Below, in pieces: positions 46,255 through 54,768 of a DNA stretch of 64,000 nt. Within the stretch, counting starts at the first letter, position 1, and every line of letters begins with the position of its first letter. Position numbers and translations under genes: made by a program. Under the pieces are notes generated by a model. It was not told where the DNA came from. It searched no databases and was given only the letters and a program-made list of their open reading frames with translations. This DNA comes from Polaribacter irgensii 23-P (GTDB lineage: Bacteria; Bacteroidota; Bacteroidia; Flavobacteriales; Flavobacteriaceae): contig NZ_CH724148.1 in assembly GCF_000153225.1 (NCBI RefSeq), positions 2,372,611 through 2,436,610 on the forward strand. The letters run 5' to 3'.

Positions 46255-47364
46255 TTAATCTTTCTTTTCATCATCTTTTGAAGCTTTGTTCCAAATCTTA
46301 ATTTTATCTTTTGCAACAACACCCTCGAGAACTTCTACGTTCACTCCGTCTGAAGTTCCCAATTTAACAATTCTTTTTTCAAAAACACCTTCACTTGTTT
46401 CCACCTCTACATAGGGCTCTTCTGTCTCTTTGTCAAAGCGCAACAAACCTTCTTTAAGTGCTAAAACACTGTCTTTTTTCACTAGTATAATATCTGCATT
46501 GGCACTGTAACCCGCTCTTATAAAAAACTTATCTTCCAGGGAAACATCCGCTTTAATCTTAAATTGAACAGCGCCTCCTTCTTCCGTTCCTTTCGGTGCA
46601 ATAAAATTTAATTTGGCAAGAAACTTCTTCCCTTCTATAGCACCAATAGAAACTTCTATATCGGTACCTTTTACTAATTTACCAACCTCAGACTCATCTA
46701 CTTTCCCCTCGAAAATCATTTTACTCATGTCTGCGATAGATGCAATGGTAGTTCCTGCATTAAAGTTATTAGATTGGATTACCTGATCTCCCTCTTTGAC
46801 AGGAATTTCTAAAATAGTCCCAGACATTTGCGCAATAATATTGGTATTTGCTGCGCCTCCCGAACCTGCGGATCCAATTTTTATTATTAAATAATCATTT
46901 TCAGCATTTTCTAAATCTTGTTTTGACTGTGCGTAAGCCAATTCCACACCTTCGTATTCTGCACTTGCAATTACGCCCTTGTCAAATAAACTTTTTGATC
47001 TCTTGTAAGAAACTGCTGCATTGTTTACACGAAGTTTTGCGTTGTCAACTCTTCCTTTTGCACTAATTAAAGACTGTTCATTAGGAACTACACGCACTAC
47101 AGCAATTAAATCTCCTTTATTTACTTTAGAACCTTCTAACAATACAACTTTGTCGATAATCCCTGTTATTTGAGGTTTGATTTCAATTTCCTCTAAGGGG
47201 ATTACTTTACCAGTAGCCACTGTTTTTTTAATGATTGTCACTCTAAATGGAGTTTCTGTTTCGAATGCTACAATACCCTTTGCATTCTTCTTGCCGAACC
47301 AAACAAGGGCCCCAATGAAAAGTAACACAATACCTATTAAAATAATCTTTGCTCTTTTACTCAT
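46255..47364 (-). CDS. MacA-type efflux adaptor
   Basis: 369 aa. One N-terminal membrane helix (IILIGIVLLFIGALVWF), a lipoyl-like segment (GIIDKVVLLEGSKVNKGD), a short coiled coil of about 85-150, a second half-lipoyl (TILEIPVKEGDQV) and a beta-barrel. It joins the FtsX-type permeases and ATPase upstream in one - strand operon, the last of four genes. It should connect them to an outer-membrane channel encoded elsewhere. Confidence 0.92.
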   Translation of the reverse strand: MSKRAKIILIGIVLLFIGALVWFGKKNAKGIVAFETETPFRVTIIKKTVATGKVIPLEEIEIKPQITGIIDKVVLLEGSKVNKGDLIAVVRVVPNEQSLISAKGRVDNAKLRVNNAAVSYKRSKSLFDKGVIASAEYEGVELAYAQSKQDLENAENDYLIIKIGSAGSGGAANTNIIAQMSGTILEIPVKEGDQVIQSNNFNAGTTIASIADMSKMIFEGKVDESEVGKLVKGTDIEVSIGAIEGKKFLAKLNFIAPKGTEEGGAVQFKIKADVSLEDKFFIRAGYSANADIILVKKDSVLALKEGLLRFDKETEEPYVEVETSEGVFEKRIVKLGTSDGVNVEVLEGVVAKDKIKIWNKASKDDEKKD

Positions 47365-47383
47365 GATTTTTTGTTAAATGAAA

Positions 47384-48628
47384 TTATTCTTCTCTTAATG
47401 CTTCTATCGGTTTTACTACGGTTGCCATGTGTGCAGGAATCAATCCGATTAAAGTTCCTAACACAACTAAAGTGACAAATGCGATTAATATAATGGGAAT
47501 ATTTACAGTAGGGTTTATGAGTGTGGCGTCTTCTCCTTGACCAAATGCCATGTCGATCACAAACAAAACAAAACTACCTAAAACAACGCCCAACATTCCG
47601 GCAACTGTTGTTAAAAAAACAGATTCTAAAACAATCTGTTGTCGGATACTTTTTGGCGTTGCACCAATAGCCCTCCGTATGCCGATTTCTTTTGTTCGCT
47701 CTTTAACCGTAATTAATAGAATGTTTCCAATCGCAAAAACTCCAGCGACTAATGTAGCAATTCCTACAAACCAAGTTAAAAACTGCATGCCTGTAATAAA
47801 ACCGGTCACCTTTCCAATTTCTTTCCCCAAATTGACGCTACCAAAAGCTCTTTCATCCTCTGGGTGCACTTTATGTAATCCTTTCAAAGTAAGCAATACA
47901 TCGCGCTCCATTTGCTCAATATCTGTACCTTCATTTGCGGTAATCATCATCCAATCTACATTGTCGGCAGTATTGTATACTTTTCTGTATGTAGTAAAGG
48001 GAATGTATGCACAATCTCCGTCAAAATCGATAGTGCTCGAGGGCTTGTAAACACCAATTACTTTATAACTGATGCTATTTATCTTTAAATATTGTCCAAT
48101 TGGAAAAGCATCTATCTCAAACAACTGTTTGTACATATCTTCTGATATAACAGTTACTTTTGCATTGGTATTAATGTCGTTTTGATTTAAAAAACGGCCA
48201 TATAATAACTGTTTTTTCTGAATCTGATCTAGGATTGGGTAATCACCACTCACCTTAAAACTTCCCGATTTAAAATCTTTTATAATCAGATTATTTGTTT
48301 GATTTCTCGGAGCTAACAACCTAATCTCATCAGCGTATTCCGACTTTAAAGCAGCAATATCATTCATGTTTAAAGTAAACCTTCTGCCCTCTTGAAAACC
48401 TTTGAAAGGCGTATCTGTGGACTGTGTCCAAACAAAAACGCTGTTGGTTGCGAAATTTCCAAATAACTTATTGAAACTATTTTCTAACCCCCTAGCGGAT
48501 CCTAATAAAACAACCAATAAGAAAATTCCCCACAAGACTCCAATGATCGTAATGGAAGTCCGCACTTTATTTTTACGGATGCTTCCGTAAATTTCTTGCC
48601 AAGTATCTGAATCAAATAAAAATTTCAT
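47384..48628 (-). CDS. MacB-type permease (FtsX family), second copy
   Basis: 414 aa. N-terminal membrane helix (TSITIIGVLWGIFLLVVLLG), large periplasmic MacB_PCD domain of about 60-270, then three C-terminal helices with VKERTKEIGIRRAIGATPKSI, the FtsX signature. Works as a homo- or heterodimer with ATPase subunits, driving export or mechanotransmission. It directly follows a paralog with the same layout, so a heterodimer is likely. Confidence 0.93.
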   Translation of the reverse strand: MKFLFDSDTWQEIYGSIRKNKVRTSITIIGVLWGIFLLVVLLGSARGLENSFNKLFGNFATNSVFVWTQSTDTPFKGFQEGRRFTLNMNDIAALKSEYADEIRLLAPRNQTNNLIIKDFKSGSFKVSGDYPILDQIQKKQLLYGRFLNQNDINTNAKVTVISEDMYKQLFEIDAFPIGQYLKINSISYKVIGVYKPSSTIDFDGDCAYIPFTTYRKVYNTADNVDWMMITANEGTDIEQMERDVLLTLKGLHKVHPEDERAFGSVNLGKEIGKVTGFITGMQFLTWFVGIATLVAGVFAIGNILLITVKERTKEIGIRRAIGATPKSIRQQIVLESVFLTTVAGMLGVVLGSFVLFVIDMAFGQGEDATLINPTVNIPIILIAFVTLVVLGTLIGLIPAHMATVVKPIEALREE

Positions 48629-48630
48629 AA

Positions 48631-49863
48631 TTAATCTCCTCTTAATGCTTCAATAGGTTTAATGTTCGCAGCTCTTTTTGCCGGTACATATCCCGCAATG
48701 AGCCCTGATAATACTAATACAATCGTTGCGCCGATAACAATTTCGGGGCTAACACTTGGATTTACAATAAAATAATCTTCTTCTAAGCTATTTCCAATTA
48801 AACTCAACACATAGGTTCCTAAAGAGAGCCCTACATACCCTGCAATGGTTGTAATTAGCACAGACTCTTGCACAACCATTCCTACGATTGATGAAGGCTG
48901 CGCTCCCAAAGCTTTTCGGATACCGAATTCTCTTGTGCGTTCTTTAATAACGAAAATCATAATATTTGAGATTCCAATAATTCCCGCAATTAGCGTTCCC
49001 GAACCGATAAAAGTGATGATTAATAGCAGTGCGAACATTACGGTACTAATAAATTTATTTGACTCTGCCATATTCCTCACTGAAAGCGCTGTCTGATCAT
49101 CTGGATGAATGTTTAATTTTGCACGCATTTCGCGCTCAATTTGACTTCCAAAAGCAATGGCAGCATCTGTATTTAAATTTCGATCATATCCTACATTTAT
49201 CTGGCTGATGTAGTCATTATTGCCATATATCATTTGAGCGGTAGAGACGGGTATGTAAGCCTTTCGTTCTTCATTATCACCCCCTTCATCAGAGAAGATG
49301 CCAATCACTAAATAAGAACTGCCATTTACATTGACCCTTTTGCCTACTGCGGGACGCCCCCCAAATAAATCTTCTTTAATCAACCTTCCAATAACAATTG
49401 ACTTTGATTTTTCCTGAACATCTCTATTGTTTAAAAAACGACCGTCTGTAATGATGGTTTTTTCTAAAAACTGGTAATCGGGGTTTACAGCAGATACTCG
49501 ATACGTACTTGCCTCATTTTTATATTTTATGGAAAAATTCTTATAAATTATGGCCGATTGATATTCAATTTTATTCTTATACGTTTTACTAACATATTCA
49601 TAATCCTTATTTTTAAGCTGAATTTTCCTACCCGTTTGCAACCCTTTATATGGCTTAGAAGTTTGACGAACACGCACAGTAATTGAGTTCTCTGCGGTGT
49701 CTACAAAAGCTCCTTTGAAAAAATTTCCAAGACCATTTGCAACACCAAACAATAAGGTAAATAACAGAATGGCAAATGCAACCGTAAACCCAGACATCAC
49801 AGAACGCAACCTGTTTTTGTTAATGCTTTGAAAAATTTCTCTCCAACGATCTAAATCAAACAT
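48631..49863 (-). CDS. MacB-type permease (FtsX family), first copy
   Basis: 410 aa, same domain layout as its neighbour: one N-terminal helix, a periplasmic domain, three C-terminal helices with VIKERTREFGIRKALGAQPSSI. The two paralogs end with the same ...KPIEALR motif. It lies two bases after the ATPase gene and two before the second permease. Confidence 0.93.
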   Translation of the reverse strand: MFDLDRWREIFQSINKNRLRSVMSGFTVAFAILLFTLLFGVANGLGNFFKGAFVDTAENSITVRVRQTSKPYKGLQTGRKIQLKNKDYEYVSKTYKNKIEYQSAIIYKNFSIKYKNEASTYRVSAVNPDYQFLEKTIITDGRFLNNRDVQEKSKSIVIGRLIKEDLFGGRPAVGKRVNVNGSSYLVIGIFSDEGGDNEERKAYIPVSTAQMIYGNNDYISQINVGYDRNLNTDAAIAFGSQIEREMRAKLNIHPDDQTALSVRNMAESNKFISTVMFALLLIITFIGSGTLIAGIIGISNIMIFVIKERTREFGIRKALGAQPSSIVGMVVQESVLITTIAGYVGLSLGTYVLSLIGNSLEEDYFIVNPSVSPEIVIGATIVLVLSGLIAGYVPAKRAANIKPIEALRGD

Positions 49864-49865
49864 AT

Positions 49866-50558
49866 TTATACGGCTTTAGCTACTTTGGTAAGTGCATCAC
49901 TAATAATAACTCCATCTTTCAGGCGCACAATTCTTTTTGTTTGCGCTGCGACTTCTTCTTCATGGGTAATTACGAAAACAGTCATTCCTTCGTCATTAAT
50001 CGCTTTTAATAGATCCATTACCGAGTCTGTTGTTGTTGAATCAAGCGCTCCTGTTGGCTCATCTGCTAGAACAACTTTTGGGTTTGTCACCAATGCTCTT
50101 GCGATGGCTACACGCTGCTTTTGTCCTCCAGAGAGTTCGCTAGGCAAATGATTTGCCCATTCTTTTAAACCTACTTTCTCTAAATAATCCAACGCTATCT
50201 TTAAGCGCTCTTTTCTTGCCATTCCCTTGTAATATAAAGGCAATGCTACATTTTCTAAAGCAGTCTTGTAGGCGATTAGATTGAATGACTGAAACACAAA
50301 ACCTAAGAATTTATTTCTAAGAATTGCGGCCTTCTTTTCATTCAAGTTTTTAATTAATTGTCCGTTTAAATAGTAATTACCACGGTCATGAATGTCTAAC
50401 AACCCTACGATATTTAATAAAGTAGACTTCCCAGATCCTGAGGAACCCATAATGGATACAAATTCCCCCTCTTTAATATGCAAATCAATGCCTTTTAACA
50501 CGTGTAAAGAGTCTTTTCCTATGGGGTACGATTTGTGTAAATCTTCTATCTTGATCAT
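49866..50558 (-). CDS. ABC transporter ATPase (MacB/LolD type)
   Basis: About 230 aa from ATG 50558; an ATG at 50588 would add ten residues without homology. Walker A GSSGSGKST, Q-loop FQSFNLI, signature LSGGQKQR, Walker B VVLADEPTGALD and switch His in VITHEEE are all intact. It powers the two FtsX-type permeases that follow. First gene of the four-gene operon. Confidence 0.95.
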   Translation of the reverse strand: MIKIEDLHKSYPIGKDSLHVLKGIDLHIKEGEFVSIMGSSGSGKSTLLNIVGLLDIHDRGNYYLNGQLIKNLNEKKAAILRNKFLGFVFQSFNLIAYKTALENVALPLYYKGMARKERLKIALDYLEKVGLKEWANHLPSELSGGQKQRVAIARALVTNPKVVLADEPTGALDSTTTDSVMDLLKAINDEGMTVFVITHEEEVAAQTKRIVRLKDGVIISDALTKVAKAV

Positions 50559-50705
50559 GCAATAATTGTTTAATATAAAAGTATTCATTGCCTCTGAGTT
50601 CTGCTACTAATTTTATGTTAAAAGCACTTGAAAACAACAATACAGCTACAACCATAAGACGCAGCAAAAGAACTTATGTTACAAGAAAGTTCAGAAAAGA
50701 TGAAG

Positions 50706-50713
50706 TATCTTTG
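50706..50713 (+). promoter_or_regulatory. -7 element before the DCC gene
   Basis: TATCTTTG, an exact TAnnTTTG match, 26 bases before the start codon. No -33 TTTG at 19 bases. Confidence 0.35.
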
Positions 50714-50739
50714 CAACTCACATAATTCATACTTGTTAA

Positions 50740-51156
50740 ATGCTTGATATTCCAAAAAATAAGAAAGTCATTTTATTTGACGGTGTTTGCAATTTATGCA
50801 GTACTGCAGTAACCACCGCAATAAAATACGATAAGAAAAATACTTTCTTGTTTGCTGCCATTCAATCGGAAAGCGGCAAAAAAATTATTGCTTCTTTAAA
50901 AATCGATACTAAAAAAACAGATGCTGTTATTTTGTATGCGCCCGGAATTTCCTTCGACATTAAATCTACGGCTGCTTTAAAAGTCATGGCTGATTTTGGT
51001 GGCATCTGGAAAGCCAGCAAATTATTATGGATTTTTCCTGAATTTTTTAGAGATATCATATACGACTATATCGCAAAAAACCGCTACCAGTGGTTTGGAA
51101 AAAAAGACCATTGTATGGTTCCAACAGCAGCCTTGAAAGCCAAATTTTTAGATTAA
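50740..51156 (+). CDS. DCC-family thiol-disulfide oxidoreductase-like protein
   Basis: 138 aa. The family's opening motif DGVCNLCS holds the CxxC at residues about 17-20; the C-terminal part has the usual RYQWFGKKDHC. DUF393/DCC proteins are thioredoxin-fold-like and their exact reaction is unknown. It ends one base before the HAD gene starts, so the two are co-transcribed. Confidence 0.88.
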   Translation: MLDIPKNKKVILFDGVCNLCSTAVTTAIKYDKKNTFLFAAIQSESGKKIIASLKIDTKKTDAVILYAPGISFDIKSTAALKVMADFGGIWKASKLLWIFPEFFRDIIYDYIAKNRYQWFGKKDHCMVPTAALKAKFLD

Positions 51157-51813
51157 ATGAAAATTCCTAGCCCCGTAAAATGTGTTATTTTTGATATGGA
51201 TGGTGTTATTATCAACTCTGAAGAAATTCATAAAAAAGCGTACTACGAAACTTTTAATTCTTTAAATGTAATCGTTTCCGACACCTTGTATAAATCATTC
51301 ACAGGTTCCTCTACAAGCAATGCTTTTCAAAGATTAATCGCACATTTTAATTTAGATGAAGATCCAGAAAAGTTAGTCCTTGACAAAAGAGAACGGTATC
51401 TCGGTTTTTTTGAAAATGACCCGAATTTACAATTAGTTTATGGTGCCAAAGAAATCATACAATATTTGCATGCAAAAGGAATTACGTTAGTTTTAGCCTC
51501 CTCTTCTGCAATGGTAAATATCGACCGTGTTTTTAATCGCTTTCATCTACAGCAATACTTTACCGCAAAAATTAGTGGAGCCGATTTAATAGCATCGAAA
51601 CCGCATCCAGAAATATTTAATAAAGCAGTGATTTTGAGCAACTTTAAGAAAGAAAATTGCATCGTTATTGAAGATTCCGATAACGGAATTAAAGCTGCAA
51701 ATGACGCCCAAATATTTGTCTTTGGTTATGCCAATAAATTATCTGAAGGACAAACTTTAGAAAATGCAAACCTTGTGATTGATAATTTTAATGCGTTAAA
51801 AGAATTTGTCTAA
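51157..51813 (+). CDS. HAD-family phosphatase/phosphomutase
   Basis: 218 aa. Motif I FDMDGVIINSEE with the catalytic Asp13 and Asp15, cap domain after it, motif II LASSS, motif III Lys in ASKPHPEIF, motif IV IEDSDNGIKAA. The pattern fits the beta-phosphoglucomutase/phosphoglycolate-phosphatase branch. The substrate is not readable. Abuts the DCC gene. Confidence 0.92.
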   Translation: MKIPSPVKCVIFDMDGVIINSEEIHKKAYYETFNSLNVIVSDTLYKSFTGSSTSNAFQRLIAHFNLDEDPEKLVLDKRERYLGFFENDPNLQLVYGAKEIIQYLHAKGITLVLASSSAMVNIDRVFNRFHLQQYFTAKISGADLIASKPHPEIFNKAVILSNFKKENCIVIEDSDNGIKAANDAQIFVFGYANKLSEGQTLENANLVIDNFNALKEFV

Positions 51814-52073
51814 AATAAAAAACATCGCAACAGGTTTACCGATCAATTAAAGATAAAAAAATACACTTGATAGTTGCTGTTTTAATTTCTAGAGGACTAC
51901 AAAAAAATGGAAACCTTGCTATTAAAGTATAAAACAAGAATTTAAAAGTTCAATTTTTGATTTCAAACGTACAAAGAACTTCAACAGCATAAATTTAATA
52001 CAATGCTACGGCTGTTAAAAACGAATAGATTCGTAAGATCTGTTGTGTCTTAACGAGCTTCACAGCCGCTGTT

Positions 52074-52478
52074 TTAGGATTCTTGAGGCACCTCAGGTAA
52101 TTTATTCTTAAAACTGGGTGCGTTCTCTCGATAAGAAATTAATTTCTTTTTTGAAATAAGAACAAGCAAGTCTTCGTGCAATGTAAACAAGGTCGCTGCT
52201 CTGAAGGACTGCATTAACAGTCGCTCTATTTCTACAATAGCCAGCTCAAGAGAAAGCTGCTGGAATTGATTGTCCGTTTCTTCTCGGTATTTAAATTGAA
52301 AAACCTCTTTGCCATCGACAAAAAACAAACGAACATATACATTCTGCACGCCCTCCTTTTTTCGCAATGGCTTACTTATTGTTAACTTCACAAAGGCGTC
52401 GTCTAGTAAGCTTTGTTTAAATACATTAAATAAGTGCATCATTGAATCCATATGACAAAGGTAAAATCTTTCGAGCAA
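52074..52478 (-). CDS. orphan domain resembling a methyltransferase N-terminus
   Basis: 134 aa. FVKLTISKPLRKKEGVQNVYVR, VFQFKYREETDN, and the end LISKKKLISYRENAPSFK resemble, from memory, the N-terminal 110 residues of a Bacteroidetes SAM-dependent methyltransferase family, in which HD..K+R and the Rossmann domain would follow. Here the frame stops after PEVPQES, and nothing like a methyltransferase follows on the - strand. It may be a free-standing domain or the remnant of a gene that lost its catalytic part. An inner ATG at the tenth codon is also possible as start. Confidence 0.55.
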   Translation of the reverse strand: MLERFYLCHMDSMMHLFNVFKQSLLDDAFVKLTISKPLRKKEGVQNVYVRLFFVDGKEVFQFKYREETDNQFQQLSLELAIVEIERLLMQSFRAATLFTLHEDLLVLISKKKLISYRENAPSFKNKLPEVPQES

Positions 52479-52551
52479 AAGACATCACTTTTAAAGGATG
52501 TCTTTTGCTTACATTATAATTTATTCTTCTTTTTGAAGTCCATTTCACTTT

Positions 52552-53949
52552 CTAAGCCTGAAGTGCTAGTACCTTTGGCAAATTGGGTGTTTTTACAACA
52601 AATGCCTCCAAAACGTGGAAGAAATTTAAAATGTCTACTTTTTCATTATTAGCGTTGATAGTTACCAAGCGAACAAAAGTATCTTCTTCAAAAGAACCAA
52701 AGCCAACTACTGTAATCTGCTGCTCGTATAAGGCCGTGCAAAGCGCCATAGGTTCAATGTCTTTGTAATTAAAACAAACAGAAATGGAATCATTAAAACT
52801 ATACAAGGTATACTCTGAATGGGATCTAATATAATCTAAAGCGATGTCTGCTAAACTAAATTGTTGGTCTACAATATTCTTCAACCCACTGGTCCCTATA
52901 GATTTCCACAAAGTCCAAAATTTTAGAGCATCATTTCTTCTACCACATTGAAAAGAGGTTTTTCCTAAATTGAAATCATCTCCATCTGTCTGATACAGGT
53001 AGTCTGCGTCATTACTAAAGGAATCATGCAGGTGTTTTTTATCATTCACTAAAAGAATAGAACAAGTCAGAGGAGTTCCTAACATTTTATGCGCATTGTA
53101 ACTAAAAGAGTTCGATCGAGAGACTCCTGAAACCAAATGCTTATACTGGTCACTAAATATCACACTTCCACAATAGGCGCCATCAACATGCAGCCACATT
53201 TCATACTTTTCTGTAATATCTGCAATGGCATCAATCGGATCAAAAGCACCGAGGACAGTGGTTCCTGCAGTAGCATTTACGTAGGTTGGAATGCCACCGT
53301 TCTTCATGTCTTCGATAATTTGTGCTTCTAGCAAACGTGGAAGCATTCTTCCTTCTGCATCTGTTGCAATATAGCGCATATTATTACGCCCAATACCTGC
53401 AAAACTTACATTTTTGTCGTTTGAATAGTGTGCCTCTTTAGAGGTATAAACAATCAAAGGTTTCGTCATTCCATCCAAACGGCACTCTGGATCTTTTGCA
53501 TCCCGTCCCATCACCAAAGCCATATAATTACTCATAGAGCCTCCTGTTGGAAATGTTCCATTACTCGCTGCACCGTAACCAATTAAATGACACGATTGGC
53601 GAATAATTTCTTGTTCGATTCCTACTTGTGGACCTGCTACTTTGTAGGTATACATGCTATTATTTAGCAATACTGCTAGTAAATCTCCTAAAACAGCTTT
53701 GCTTTGTCGTCCTCCAAAAAGTTGGTTGAAAAATAAATTTGTTGCTGTTTTTGGAGTAGAAACCAACACGTCGCGCAAAACCTCTTTGAATTCAGCATCG
53801 ACCATTTCTTCCGCATTTAGGGAAAGGTCAAGAACGTCATACAATTTATTAGCTTCGATTCTTTCAGCTACAGGGTGTATCCCCTCTTCTGTAATTAAAA
53901 CCTCCACAAGTTCGTTAAACATTGCAAGGTCTTTCGTTATGTTAGACAT
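52552..53949 (-). CDS. PLP-dependent decarboxylase, cysteine-sulfinate/glutamate type
   Basis: 465 aa, group II decarboxylase fold. Landmarks: FFNQLFGG, TGGSMSNYMALVMGRD, TSKEAHYSN, the cofactor Asp region WLHVDGAYCGS, the Schiff-base lysine at about residue 288 in SYNAHKML, and the SFQCGRRNDALKFWTLWKSIG motif typical of the glutamate and cysteine-sulfinate decarboxylase branch. With cysteine dioxygenase just upstream (33 bases), cysteine sulfinate is the likely substrate and hypotaurine the product. Glutamate or aspartate cannot be excluded from the sequence alone. Confidence 0.82.
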   Translation of the reverse strand: MSNITKDLAMFNELVEVLITEEGIHPVAERIEANKLYDVLDLSLNAEEMVDAEFKEVLRDVLVSTPKTATNLFFNQLFGGRQSKAVLGDLLAVLLNNSMYTYKVAGPQVGIEQEIIRQSCHLIGYGAASNGTFPTGGSMSNYMALVMGRDAKDPECRLDGMTKPLIVYTSKEAHYSNDKNVSFAGIGRNNMRYIATDAEGRMLPRLLEAQIIEDMKNGGIPTYVNATAGTTVLGAFDPIDAIADITEKYEMWLHVDGAYCGSVIFSDQYKHLVSGVSRSNSFSYNAHKMLGTPLTCSILLVNDKKHLHDSFSNDADYLYQTDGDDFNLGKTSFQCGRRNDALKFWTLWKSIGTSGLKNIVDQQFSLADIALDYIRSHSEYTLYSFNDSISVCFNYKDIEPMALCTALYEQQITVVGFGSFEEDTFVRLVTINANNEKVDILNFFHVLEAFVVKTPNLPKVLALQA

Positions 53950-53981
53950 AGTATTTTTTTCTTTAAAATTTTAGTATTTTC

Positions 53982-54515
53982 TTAGGCACGTGTATCGTAC
54001 CCCAATTGTTTGTCTGCAAATGTTTCTGATTCCACATCAAAAACTCTGCATTTACGAATTGGTTTTGCATACAAATGCAATGACATGCACTTTTCACCTG
54101 ATATATTTTCCAAAGTATGAAACCCCATAAAGTCTTTCATATAAGTAACTTCATTGACATTTGAAATACCCATCCTTTCAAACTGTAGAATCCCTATGTC
54201 ATCTGCCTTGTAAATCGTTTCCTTAAAAGCTCCTGAAATTACCTTTACCCAACATTCTTCGCCGTCATGGTCATGAATTGGAGTAGCCTGACCAGCACAC
54301 CAACAAATTAAAATAAGCTCATACTTTTCTGTGTCTACAATGCAGTTTCTAGTATAACAAGTATCTGACCATGAAGCGTACTTCTCTAAAATAGTTGGAG
54401 TAAATTTTATAGCGTGCATTAAATGATTGTAAGTCGTCCTCTCTCCTTCTGAAAGTGCGCTTATTAAACTTTCCAAGTCTTGAGGTATGGCAGCATGCTC
54501 TTTCTTCGTCTTCAA
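53982..54515 (-). CDS. cysteine dioxygenase with mammalian-type Cys/Tyr pair
   Basis: 177 aa cupin. The iron-binding HDH is in TPIHDHDGEEC and the third His in GFHTLEN; SLHLYAKPI carries the active-site Tyr. The Cys of HDHDGEEC lines up with Cys93 of mammalian enzyme and the Tyr with Tyr157, the two residues that form the thioether cofactor; most bacterial enzymes have Gly there. It oxidises cysteine to cysteine sulfinate with O2. First gene of a two-gene - strand unit with the decarboxylase, divergent from a symporter. Confidence 0.9.
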   Translation of the reverse strand: MKTKKEHAAIPQDLESLISALSEGERTTYNHLMHAIKFTPTILEKYASWSDTCYTRNCIVDTEKYELILICWCAGQATPIHDHDGEECWVKVISGAFKETIYKADDIGILQFERMGISNVNEVTYMKDFMGFHTLENISGEKCMSLHLYAKPIRKCRVFDVESETFADKQLGYDTRA

Positions 54516-54608
54516 AATATGCTTCTTTTTTTGTTACAGACAAACGGAGCGTTTGCTTGTGCGTAAACTTTTGGATAAAAATTAAAACTTCCTATAAACT
54601 CAAAGATA

Positions 54609-54670
54609 GTGAATTTGACCCTTTTCACATATGTTTTGTTCATTTTAGTGTGAATTTAATTCAAATTCAC
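54609..54670. promoter_or_regulatory. GTGAATTT operator-like sites in the divergent promoter
   Basis: GTGAATTT (54650-54657) and AAATTCAC (54663-54670) form a perfect inverted repeat with a 5-nt centre; a further GTGAATTT is at 54609-54616. The block sits between the cysteine dioxygenase (-) and the symporter (+), so one regulator could control both. The regulator itself is not in the window. Confidence 0.5.
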
Positions 54671-54768
54671 ATAATTTCTTGTTTTTTTCACTAATTTCGA
54701 AAAGTTCAAAAAGTTAAATTCTGTGTATTTTAAAATCTTAAAAACATTAAAAAAATAAAATTAAGAGT

